Assembly (NCBI RefSeq): GCF_036324505.1
Contig: NC_086368.1
Span: 20,000,378-20,064,377, forward strand
Direction: 5' to 3'
DNA: 64,000 nucleotides
Source of the DNA: Eleginops maclovinus
Lineage: Eukaryota; Chordata; Actinopteri; Perciformes; Eleginopidae
In this document: positions 35,261 through 47,334 of the stretch, piece by piece
How positions within the stretch are numbered: the stretch's first letter is position 1
How the letters are laid out: each line of letters starts with the position of its first letter
Program-made: the position numbers and the translations under genes
The notes under the pieces: generated by a model
Seen by the model: only the letters and a program-made list of their open reading frames with translations
What the model was told of the DNA's origin: nothing
Database searches by the model: none

Positions 35261-36128
35261 AAAGACAAAACAAAGGTTAGAAAAAAAAAGTACTTGAACT
35301 TGGATATGGGTCAGACATGGGGAAAGCAATAGGTCTTCTTATCAGTAATTTGTGATAAAAAAACGAAAGGCTATCTTGATCTTTGTCCTGTGCATTGTTA
35401 GGTGCTGAACCACATGTGCACCAACAAAGTGAATCCTTTTATTGAAAAAAATGAATCTGACTGAAGTTCAGTTCATAGGTTTTTTTCATACTTCCTTCGC
35501 AAGAATTCTCTGCTGCTGTTAGGACATGTACAGGGAAATTGAGGTAGTGAAAAAGCATAAAACAAATAGTTGTGGTTTGCTTCGTTTTCACATGTAATCA
35601 TAGCATTCACCCAAATGACAAATCACGCCCGCAACACATCAGCTCCACATTTGTGTTTTATGTTACTGTACACTGCCTCATGAGCTGAATCAGCCTGTTG
35701 TTTCATTAACTCCCTAAAGATTAAAGTCACTTTGCGTCAACATGGGTCACTCCTATAACAATCTTTGATATTGAATGTATGTTTAGCAGGGTGTTGTTGA
35801 ATGTGTGCATGGTAGCGTTCCCTACACAAAAATATATATATATTTAATTTATTTTGCTGCCTCTGCCCCAGTGAAAGCGTTGCTAGTTTATCAGGTAGAA
35901 ACTTATCTTACTGAAGAACATGCTAATACAAGTCCAACAGATTATATTCTGTCACACCAACACCCAAGTACAGGAAAAAAAAACAAGAAAAGGCTTCAGG
36001 ATATTCTAGCCGGTTAATGTCAACAAAATATGGCATGATGAATAATCTGTTCTTTTCAAACAACCCATGCACAAAACTTGGATCAGCTCAGTCAGTGTGG
36101 AAAGTAAGTATGGCCTGGAAGACAACTA

Positions 36129-36480
36129 GGGCGGCAGTGGCTCAGTCAGTAGGGGCTTGGTCTTGGGACCGAAGGGTTGCCGGTTCACGTCCCAATCGGA
36201 TCAAAACATTTTTTTTAAATAATGGAGTGAGCTGGTACCTGGAGAGGTGCCAGTTCTCCTCCTAGGCCACTGCCGAGGTGCCCTTGAGCAAGGCACCTAA
36301 CCTCTATCTGCTCCCTTGGCGGGTACCTGGCTGCCTCTCTGCTCTGCCACCTCTCCTCTGCATGTGGTTGTGTGTGCATGTATTTCCTCTGTGTGTTTAA
36401 TGTGTGTCAACACAACAGAGTAGAGAAAGCAATTACCCGGTAAGGGATTAATAACGTATGTCTTCTTCTTCTTGTTCTTG
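36129..36480 (+). mobile_element. tRNA-derived SINE, copy 1
   Basis: The tRNA-like head GGGCGGCAGTGGCTCAGTCA supplies the RNA polymerase III A box, and GGTTCACGTCC supplies the B box. The body (GAGAGGTGCCAGTTCTCCTC, GCCGAGGTGCCCTTGAGCAA) is one of the commonest percomorph fish SINEs. The end is a GGGATTAATAA segment followed by a TCT/CTT simple tail. Confidence 0.85.
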
Positions 36481-39339
36481 TTCTGAAGGTGAACAGAAAT
36501 AATAGTTCAGAGCCACTGTGTACTTGGTGGAACTGCCAACTTCTGGACACCCCAAGAGTTAACTGACTATGTTTTTTGTTTGAATGTTTATGTAGAGAGG
36601 AGGTATTTTTCATATGTATATATTTTTGTATCATAAGTTATTTATTTATTTCCCCTATGCTTCTAATACATATTCAAAGGAAACAACCAAAAAGTGGAAC
36701 TTCCAGGTTTGATTGCAATTCATAGATCTGTACATCCTGGGACAATAAGACCCTTTAGAGGCACATTGGAAGATGGCCATCACTGGTTTATCACAGGGAT
36801 GTAACACACTTTCTATTTTATTTTGAATTGTCCTGTTTTTAAGCCTAATCTTTTGATTGCTTTCCATGATAGAAAAAATGCCTTAATGTTATTGGTGTAA
36901 AACAGGAACCCTGAGCTGAGCAGGAAGCTAATGTGGCAGCAGTTTGAGCTGTGTGAATGGTGGATAGGTGTTTTGCACACAGCAGCTACAAGAGGCAGGT
37001 GTGCAACTGTTTTACATGAACAACTGCCAGGTGAGTATAGACACAGAGTGAGGACGTGATGTCCTCTAGTTGGGAACAGCTACAAGGAGGCATGGCTCTA
37101 TTTAGCATCATTATTTTTAAAGGACTGAATGCACACAAAATCATGATCTTACATAGAAATAGTCCTTTTTACTGGCAGCTTTCTGACATGTGGGGAAACG
37201 CAAATGACATTAATGATGACCCTGTTCCATTTAAATGCAGCGTGAAATTCAATTAATGTTATTCATTATACCTTTTCCTGTTATGGCATGACTTTAGTGA
37301 AAAAATGCCTCGACCACTCAAAAGGCAAGTGCCTCAGGAAAAGGTCCAATAAAGAGCATATTAATTAATGAAAAAACACTCAAGTATAGTCTAATTACAA
37401 ACATTATTTCAAATCTTTCCAAACAAAAATATAACCATTTTTTTCTGTTCTGTGCAAATACTTACTCATTCACTTCTGAGATGTCAGTCACAACTGATTC
37501 ACAACATTAAAAGAAAGGTCATATCTGTCGTTTTGGTATATGGGAACATATCGGAGTTAAAATACCATGACATTTTGTTAGATGGATGGTTAAAAAGAAG
37601 CTCTGCTTGAAATACATTAGATTACAGCACTGCTATAAGGTGTTATTTGACCTGCCCTCCCAGGTCAAAAGAAAAGTTAGTATTTATCAAGTGGTTATCA
37701 ATCAAGCATAAAATAAAGACTTATTATAATTCCCTGAAAGTGGACAATCACAAAGTGCACTCAGGCGCACTCTGTTGGATGTATGGTGCAATAACATTAT
37801 TTATACATACTCCACTACAGTGCATGTTCAATTTTTGATAAATTGAAAACATCACAGGTACGACACAATATTGAACACATAAAGCCCTACCACCAAGAGT
37901 TTCTTCTAGTAGGGTAGTCGTGTACTTGTAATTACTGCTAACATCTTCTAGGTTGGCTTTTAATGTCTAGTTATTTCACATCCCACCTGCCCCTTTTCAA
38001 TGATACAGGTGTTGCTGAAACTGGGAGTCTTCCAGGTGAGCTTAAAGATCAGTCACCTCCTCCATCAGATGGTGTTTGGCTTTCAGCTCCTGGGGTTTCA
38101 CTTTAGGCCATTCCTGGCGTTTCTGTGTCCCCACACAGTTGTTGGTGTTTACTCTTCCACCACCCTGCTTTTTGTTATGATGTTGTCAATGCTATATTTT
38201 TTTGCCTGACAACTCTGGTTGCTGCTTGCATCGTGGCTTATAAATATCTGGGTGAGATACTGAACCTCCGTGCTTTATGCTCTATCTGACATATCCAAAT
38301 AGAGCAAGAACAAACATTGATTGTTGTCTTCCAACATGAACTTAATTACCTACATGAAGGTTAACTGAATACAAAACAACTAAAGCAGCTTTGAAATCTA
38401 TAAGGTAATGTATTTATTGTTAGTAAAACATTTCCTGTGTTATACAAAATAAAAGGCTAATAGAAGCTTTTTTTTAATCATTCATCTTTTCTATCTCAAT
38501 TCTCAATTACCAGTTGATCTCCCCTTATTTTAGTAATGTAGCCTGTCATTCCTTACAGTTAAAACGCACACCACAGATCACGCCAATTGTCGAGGTAATA
38601 GAACATTTTATAGACTTGATAGACTCTTGGTTTGACAAATAATAAATACATTATTTGAACTAAAAATGAATGAACTATTTTAAATCAGTGCTGCACTAAA
38701 TGTAGATTAAATGAGAGTTAAATTAGTTTGCTTGGACAAAAACAAAACGTACACACAAATACACAATTGAGAGACTTGAGTTGCTCATTTTCTCTCCAAC
38801 AAGATCTCAGTAGAATTGTTTTAATGTATGCATGTATGTCTGTATTGAGCAATGAGAGGTCTCTCTTCACATAACATTACATCCACACTTTAGTGCTACC
38901 TTTAATTTAATTTAAATTGATATTTTTCGCATGTATTTGTGTGAATCCTCCTCTCAGATATTAAGTAAGGGAGACACCTTTAAATACGGGTGGGTTTTCC
39001 ACATTCAGCCTTTGTAGTCACTATGGTACAGTCAGGGCCACTTACTCAGTGGTGATCTGTAAAGAAAGAAAGATGTTCTGATATATTTATGATTAAATAA
39101 GAGGAATTAAATCACGCCAAACATTAATTTTCCTGTGATTCAAGCCACAGTGATTTTGGTGAAAACTAGTTGTTTTGGTTACATGTGACCAAACATCTTG
39201 GTCTCCTGCTCAAAATGATGAAGAGGGACCTTGAGATCATTAAAAAAACGTACTGTATGTCCACATTATGTCCTTCAGATGAAAATAATAAAATGAAAAT
39301 GAGATTACAGCCAAGAACTATTGCTAAGGCACTGCTCCT

Positions 39340-39440
39340 AGTACTAGGATGGGTTAAATGCAGAGGACCAATTTCACTGTGTGTGCTCTGCTGTGTGCAT
39401 GTATGTGACTAATAAAGAGGGTTTCATCCTCCGATTCTAT
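39340..39440 (+). mobile_element. 3' tail of a 5'-truncated retroposon
   Basis: GGGTTAAATGCAGAGGACCA, then ATTTCACTGTGTGTGC, then GTGACTAATAAAGAGGGTTTC is the usual 3' end of an abundant fish LINE/SINE family. The limits are approximate. Confidence 0.55.
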
Positions 39441-42223
39441 CTGGTGATGAGTCAATATCCAAAAGTAAATATAGAGTACAGCTTAGATTCATTTATGATA
39501 TATGAACATCACAGTAGCATTAGTGTTATAACATGCATTTATGTACAACACGTCTACAGGCTTTCTATAAATAAAAGAATGAAACAAATCCACAGAGACA
39601 TCCAAGAAAGAAATACTTCAGTGATATCCACAAACATTAATCCACAGATGCAACCATAAACATTTCCAAATAATGCACGCCGGTACATTTACATGTGAGA
39701 TGATCGGTGTTCTTTTAGGTATGATTTAAACCCCTTTTAAAATAATACAATTGTGCTCTTTTATACAGTATTGCATAGTCTAGCTCTTTTAACTGAGGAC
39801 ACTGATTATCCAATTGAGGTTTTGCCTAATGCAAACACTGCTGGTGTCTTAAACTCACATTAAGAAAAAGTGTCTAATCGTTGGACGATCTATTAATTTA
39901 GGTGTTATTTATTTTAATATTAATGACTCACAGATGAAACATAAGAAACGTATGTGTTTTAAAGTTCATAATTATAAAAGACCAACAAAAACCAATGATA
40001 CAGGAAAACCAAAGTAAAGTCTTTTTCTGGTGTTCTTGTGGCCTATTAATGATTGTTCTTTTGCTCATTGAGCAACATTAAGAATTGTCCTTGGCTCTAA
40101 ACATAATAGGAGGCAACTTTTTTTTACCAGTATTGCATGATGAAAACAGCTTGAAAAATGCTTTGTTTTATTTGAATAAGAGTCCAGGGAAGTTGCACAG
40201 CCATCATTACTTTGCCTTCCTGACACTAGATGGTGGAGTTGTACCATTAATTGAGACTACCATCAGACGGTCTGGGTAGAATAACAGCTACGTCCTCAGT
40301 GTGAAAGAAACACACAAAATAAAGATGAACTTCAATACAATGATAGAATTGCTTGTTTATATTTTCTGTCACTTATAGAAGCGTGATTATTTCCGGAATG
40401 ACAGAAAAGCCTTAAAGTAAAACACCTGTTTTTGTTTTTACTACTAACTAAAATAAAAACACAAAAAGAGATGCTTTACACTGTGCATTTTCCATCCTAT
40501 AAGCTTATGGTATAGAGAGGTTAGTCATTTTACAAAGATTTAAGTACTTTCAATTCGCATAAATAATTTTGCATTGAAATTCTCCATGTAGATGCCATTA
40601 TTATACTTGCTAGGACAAATGAAGAAGATTTCCATCAAATTAGCGGTCACCTTGATCATCAGAATATCTTATACATCTTATAAGAGGTTCATAAAAGCTC
40701 TGCAGTCTGTCATGGTCATCTCCTGATAATAGACCTAAAAGGCTAATGTCCAGCTTTGCCTGATTATGCATATTAATGACACCTCAAGAATTCATCACAA
40801 AAACCTTTCTTCAGTGGGTGAGGAGGGCAAACGGTAATAAATGGTTGAATTTATTCACTTTGGGAATAATTCCTTTATTAATCAGGAGAGGAAACTTTCC
40901 AGAGACCGGTCCACCAGGCTGTCCTTGAGTTCTTAAATAATTCTACTAAATCAATCGAATATGATCACTAAACCACAAAAAAACCTATCCTTTAGGAACT
41001 AATCAGCCCATAAGCTTGAGAACATTAGCTTTATAATTAAGAAAAACAATTGCTTTACTATGCATAGTCTAGGGAAACAGAACTGCAGGTGCGACTCGCA
41101 ACAGCAGGTTTTTAACAACCGAGCTGTCTACTGGCCCAGCATTAGACTCTGAGGCAAGCTGCACTGGGCTTTTGTTGAAGTGCTCAAGATAACACAAAGA
41201 AAACTTCAAACAGGCTTCTTATTGTGCTCTATTCTTCTGGGCAAGCTGATTACAGTTAAGGATAAAAGTTGTTCCCATACAGTAAACTAATGCGGGGAAT
41301 CAGAGAGCACTAATTAAGTCATGGGGGATCCGAGGCGGTCGGCATGGATGTGTTCCCCAACGCCCCGACCATGGGGGTTTAGAGGGAACTTTACAGCCCA
41401 ACAGCATTCAGCATCAAACGTGTTTATTCTCAGCCGAATGTCCGGTTGAGGCATGAACCGCTGGATCTGCAAAGCCACATGGGAATAAAAAGCAAAAGCT
41501 GCAGCTTCTTAGCCTGAGTGCTGATAGGCTTGAGTATTCTCCCTTTTTCCTCCCTCCAGCTCACTGCCCCTAGCAAAGCTTAGAAAGTTGCACCAAATAC
41601 CATCTTTGTCTGGAGAAATCAAAGCCACTGATTGTGTATGACAGCATTTTATAATGTCACAAAAGTTGTGTAAAGTATCTCCATTCAAAGTTTAACCTAT
41701 AGGCAGATGACAGGTAAACACATGTTAACATAATGAAAGCAAAAGCTAAATTCCAAACCCTGCTGGGTCTTAACCTCTTGATTTAACCTTAATATTTCTG
41801 GAGACCATGAACAGACAAATCTGATTTAAGTTTAACTGGGTCATATTTTCCTTGATGCAATGAGAATCAGGAAGCTAGAAAGAATCTTTGGACTTATAAT
41901 ATCCACTGTACAATCAAGCGAATTGTTGAACTATGAAAAAGTGTTTTATGTCAGTGTCAGCGTGTCAGATTTTCAAATGCAAACGAATGTCAACTTAACA
42001 GAACTGACATTACAAACTATGCTAAGGTGGAGATGTTTCATATTTTGCAATCAAAGATCTGAATAGAAGCATCATCACAATTGTCTGCTCTGTGACCTCA
42101 GAGGAAACTGAAGAGACTGAATACGTAAAATTGTTTTTATTGGTGTATGTGATTATGTGCGTGTACATGTGTGTGATTGTGTCTTTGCATCAGTACATCT
42201 TTATAATGTCACATCACTGACTA

Positions 42224-42300
<77 letters not shown>
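42224..42300. repeat. (AC)n microsatellite
   Basis: About 38 AC units; the first long dinucleotide array after an 18-kb gap. Confidence 0.97.
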
Positions 42301-42302
<2 letters not shown>

Positions 42303-43161
42303 AGTTTAAAGTGTGTGGCCTTTCTTTCGTTTTTCTTTTCATGTTTTTGGTTTTGTAATGTGTCCTTGTGTTAGCCTGGCCTTTCTATGCTTTTTTATTT
42401 CTTGCATGCATTATTCTTAAATATTTCCTCTGCCAGCTTTATATTCCAGCCTGGCACATCTTCTATATATTTGAACTGATATGAATTCCTGTGAAAGCCT
42501 CCCCTTTCAGGATTCATCCAACATTAATTCCTGCATGAAAAAACATATTGAAACACACTTGTACACATGCTGCTGCTTTTTTTTCTTCAAACACTGTTTA
42601 TCTGATTAAATTCCACAGTCTTTGTTTTATTAATGAGACATGTTCAACTTCAGATGTATTCTTTGTGCATCCGAAATCAAATTATGTATAAATGAACAGC
42701 TTCTGGAGCGTGGTAAAGTCAGCTGGGAGAGTAATACAATCTGTTTAAACAAAATGTTGCTGTGTTTTCTTTTCTTTTTTTTTTTACAAGTGTAGTGATG
42801 TCTTGTAAGATTTAGTTTTGTTGTGTTGTTCAAACACACGTATTTGCAGACACGTGCTTTTTTTTTAGTACCTTTTCTCGTTATTGGGAGGGCCTGTCCT
42901 ACTGCTTGTAGCCACCTGCAAATTACAATTTAGTACTCCAAGAGTTAAGACTGTGTTCTTTCAGCCCATTGTGTGTGTGTTTGGTATGTGTGTTTACGTG
43001 TGTTTGCGAGTGTGTGTGTGTTTCGGGGGAGGGGTAGAGAGAGTCTGGCAGAAAACCTTTAATCCGGGTGCTGTCAGGCCCAAACCCGGCTTGACGTCCC
43101 ATTGATGTGGAACAGAACAAAACACAGGGCCCCTTGCTAAGCTCCCACTAGCTCACTCACC

Positions 43162-43298
<137 letters not shown>

Positions 43299-43549
43299 TG
43301 GGCCCCTCTCTAAAGCCCCTAGCCTGGGCCCCTGCTCCCTAACTGGGAAGGGCATTCCTCAGCCTATACACTGGCGTGTGCATATACACTAACTCACTCA
43401 CTCTATGCCTTCCCTGCCTCACACACACACACGCACACACCTTAACTCTTTAAGTGCTGTGTTGTAATTAGCAGGTGGCGAGAGTATGAAGGTCGGCCTC
43501 TCACTCCTATAGGGTATGTGTCCCTTCAACACAGCGTCTTGTGTTCAAC

Positions 43550-43660
<111 letters not shown>

Positions 43661-44489
43661 CACATTTATCATCCGTTTGTGAGATGCTTGGATACAGTTA
43701 ACAGGAGCCAGATGCTCCAGTGTGTGTTAGCAGTAATGAAAGTGTGTATCCGTGGTGACCACAAACAATTATTATTGTCCTGCTGTTTGGACAGCTCCTG
43801 GCCCATATCCTCTCTGTTTACTATTAGCTTAAAGAAAGAGAAACAGAAAGGAGACAGAAAGCAGAGAGGGAAAGAGTGCTGCAGATGCATGTCTGAGCGG
43901 ATACAAAAAGTGACTGATATTATAATAAACCTGTGTGTGAGCTAATGGTCCTGAGCTGATATTAAAGTTGATTTGAATGTTGTTCATTCGGTTGCCAGGA
44001 GGTGGCAGTGTGGGCAGCAGTTAGTCCTGCAATAGCTCAAACTTTGACCCAATGTTGGCCTTGAGGTTGAAGCATTTTGGTTCATCAGTTCAGTTCAAGC
44101 CTGTCCCTCTAGAACTAAGGTGGTCCTGAGTGGTCTTAAGTTTGAAGTGGCTGCCACAGGTTATCACTCTGCAGCCCAACACTTAAAATAACTCAGAGGA
44201 CATAAGGGAGCTGAACACCTACTGCATGGAAACCATTCCTCCCACTCACACCTACATGGTCAGCTCGTTTTCCTCTTCACCTTCTCCAGGACTAAACTCG
44301 CCCCTCGGTTTCCGCTGTTAAATTACAGAGATTTCTATTCCCCTGCACTGGAATTTTGCCGCTTCCGTTTTGGATTGTCAAAACTCAGAGTGAGCCGTTT
44401 GTTTGGTCCGGGCTGCGGTCCAGAGGGGTCTGAGCCAGTCCCAACCAAAATGTTTTTATTGACGGGCGAAAGCAGTCGGGCCGACAGCA

Positions 44490-44515
44490 CCGATTGGCTG
44501 TAATTGGTCGGCAAG
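44490..44515. promoter_or_regulatory. Twin inverted CCAAT boxes upstream of the 44.6-kb candidate exon
   Basis: CCGATTGGCTGTAATTGGTC contains two ATTGG words 10 bp apart, within a locally GC-rich patch. They suggest a promoter but are not proof. Confidence 0.3.
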
Positions 44516-44621
44516 TCAGTGGTGTGTTTGAACTACCCTATGTAAAGTGGCAGCCTTTAAAAAGCACACACACATACGCCCTCCCCTGTTTCTCCCCTCC
44601 CGCCGCTTTAAGAGAAGCCAG

Positions 44622-44671
44622 ATGGGCCACGGGGAAGCAATCACCCCTCTATTTGTCTTGGTGCTGATCAG
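44622..44671 (+). CDS. Candidate first coding exon with signal peptide (unrecognised gene)
   Basis: ATG at 44622 opens 16 codons (MGHGEAITPLFVLVLI) plus 2 nt, ending at a GTTAGTG donor. The hydrophobic run PLFVLVLI resembles a signal-peptide core. Upstream, 44380-44620 looks promoter-like, with two inverted CCAAT boxes (GATTGGCTGTAATTGG) and a TTTAAAAAG element before a C-rich 5' leader. I found no following exon and cannot name the gene. The alternative is chance: short hydrophobic reading frames are frequent. Confidence 0.25.
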
Positions 44672-46212
44672 GTTAGTGAAGTGTTCTCAGGCCTGGCCAA
44701 GAGACTACACACTGCTGCCTGTTGTCCGTGAAGCTCACTGCGCTGCACTGATCCCGCCAACAGACTCGATCACAACGTGCTGGGACAGTACAATAAGTGG
44801 AGAGAAATGCTCTAAATGAGCATTAAAAAGCAGAGGTCGTTCGTTTTGGTGTGTTGCAGATACAATACTGGGCCCAGTTAAACACCAGACCTACTGTAGT
44901 TCTAAGTAGCTGACTGAGCTAATGTATAAATATGAGGGTCAGCAAGGAGAGCTGGTAGCTAACATCTTTCATTTGTTGATATGGACACCACCATTTAGGG
45001 CTGGGTCAATGGATGGGAGGTGTGGAGGCAGCAGCTTGTGTGTGGAGAACATTCCATTCATTGAACACACAGATGGTTTGGTTTATAGCAATGAAATGAG
45101 CACCAGACACAGAGCAGTGACAGCGAACGAAAGCCTCAATGAAGCACGCACACACACATATACACGTAGCCCTGACTGCACGGGTTAATGGAGTGACGGA
45201 ATCCAGAAGGAATTTACTCAAGGACTCAGGGAGTGAACTATTAGGTAGCCTCTAAACTGCCCTGCTGAAACTCCAAGAGCCCTGCTCGGTTTTCTCACAT
45301 TGTGATGCTTCTACAGCTTATCAACAAGGCCATGACATGAACAAGGATGAAAGAGTGAGATGTGAGACAGCATGATCAAAAAGAGAAAAAGATGGATCAA
45401 TGAGGAAGATGCAGAAGCCAAAAGACGGCGGAGCAGGACCATCAGGGAGTCTCCTTGGTGGTGAAACCTGATCCCCCCCAGACTTGCTCAACCTCTGATT
45501 GGCTGGCCCTCCTATGAACCCTGACCTTTGGCTTTGTCTGGGGCTTGTGACCTTGAGTGAAGTACAGGCAGAGTGTTGCGTCTCCTCCCAGACTCTCGTA
45601 TGTGCTCTTTCTCCGATCTCTCTCCCCTGGCCCATTCGTCTCGAGCGAGAGAGGGTCGGTGGGGAGGAGATGGAGAGCAGAAATGTCAGCGAGACATTAA
45701 ACAGAGTGCGTCTGTGTGTGCTCTCATAGTCCAACCTGTCTGATTTCCCTCTCCTCCACCCCCCACTCCTTCCTCCTCCTCCTCACATCTCTTCTATATA
45801 CGCTTCTCCACGGAGCAATAAATTCATCCTCTCTTTACCAAATCTTCACATCTCTTTGTCTTTTTTGCTCCATCAACACCCTTATCATTTTTTCTACAGA
45901 TCCTTTCTTCCTCCATTTGAACTCATATGGTTTATTACGGCCCGTGTCAAGACCAGAACCAACAGTGGGCCAAATAAAACGGTTGTATTTTAGTATTGTT
46001 TGGCAAGATACTGGGGCTTAAAGGGGAAATACCAGCCGTAAAAAAAAGTTGCAGAGTGTTTATGTGGCCTTGCATGAGTTAATCAGCCAACATGAATACT
46101 TATAAATAAATAAAACGATAAATCAACAAAGCAAGACAGTGTCATAACAGTAAGATTGATTATGAGCAAATAAGAAAAAAGGTTTAGGAGAAAACCTTGC
46201 CTCCAAAGGAGT

Positions 46213-46528
46213 TTAAAGGAATAGTTCAACATTTTGGGAAATGTTTATTTAATTTCTTTCTGAGGTAGATAGCTACCACTCTGATAGTAAATATAAAGCT
46301 TAGCACAAACAGACTCGAAATAAAGGGAAACAGCTTTGGCTCTGTCTAAAAGTCATGTTATGCCAAATAAGCGCATCATTATAATTTTATGTCTAATTGT
46401 TTAATCCATATAAAAGTATTAAAACGCTTGGCACATTTTGGTTTTACTAGTGGTTAAAAGCTGGACTATTTCTTGGCTGGGAACATTGACTTCCTGGAGT
46501 CTTGTCGCACTGTGAGTTTGCAAGGCAA
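46213..46528. mobile_element. Dispersed teleost repeat (MITE-like), copy 1
   Basis: The sequence starts AAAGGAATAGTTCAACATTT and runs through GGGAAACAGCTTTGGCTCTG, TTGTTTAATCCATA, TGGACTATTTCTTGGCTGG and TTGACTTCCTGGAGTCTTGT. I recognise this as a very common percomorph non-autonomous repeat. It has no coding capacity and is diverged, so the edges are approximate. Confidence 0.65.
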
Positions 46529-46809
46529 ATAGTGGAGTCTATGGTGATTGCTTCATCGCTGTGCAGACATTACTGTGGTATTGATCTCCTGTGTGTTACA
46601 CAAAAAATTGAAATTATTTCTTTATTTCTTTATCGCAGAAATTGACCAGTCCTTATACTAGACATTTGTGTGTGCTACTACATAGTTGTGGCAGAAACTA
46701 CTTCTTACCGATATTTCTAATTGACAATTGTCAATAAGAGCTTGTGTCTTTTTTTGTTGTCAATGTGTAAATGTGCATGGAAAAACATCCTTTGCACATG
46801 GATTGATCA

Positions 46810-46890
46810 TCTCCTCTCCTCTCCTCCCCATCCTCTCCTCTCCTCTCTCTCCTCTCCTCTCCTCTCCTCTCCTCTCCTCTCCTCTCCTCA
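46810..46890. repeat. (CTCCT)n pyrimidine-strand pentamer repeat
   Basis: About 80 bp of near-pure C/T sequence with a 5-bp period (TCCTC units), interrupted by CCCCATCC near 46825 and CTCTCT near 46845. Confidence 0.95.
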
Positions 46891-47260
46891 CCTCTCACAC
46901 CTGCATGTAGAGTTGGCAGATCCACACAGAGGTTTCTCTGTGCTGTCCCAGTACAGTACATGACAGGAGAGCTCCACAGAGTGGTGTTTATTTTATTGGA
47001 TGTTTATTTCGCTCTGTAAAACACGCCACTCAGGGACCTTGTGGAGCGATGTACTCAAACCAATTTCTCTCTCCCTCTCCTCTCTCTCCTCCAGTATAAA
47101 CAATGTGTACATTGGGAGTGTTGCCTTCACTTGTCTGTGTAGAAGTGTAATCCATCCAGTCAGACACTGTAAATAACATCTCTACATGTTTATAAATACT
47201 GCCCAACCACTCTAATGAATTTATGGTAATGCCTTGTTCTACTGCTTCTGCTGTGTATAC

Positions 47261-47262
<2 letters not shown>

Positions 47263-47331
<69 letters not shown>
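47263..47331. repeat. (GT)n microsatellite
   Basis: About 34 GT units. Confidence 0.97.

Positions 47332-47334
<3 letters not shown>

Larger units (their letters stand above)
35261..42224. other. Gene-free intergenic stretch
   Basis: Apart from the SINE at 36.1 kb and a retroposon tail at 39.3 kb, I see no exon, RNA gene or long repeat in about 7 kb of AT-rich sequence. Blocks around 40560-40800 and 41270-41520 look non-repetitive and could be conserved non-coding elements, but that needs comparison with other genomes. Confidence 0.4.
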
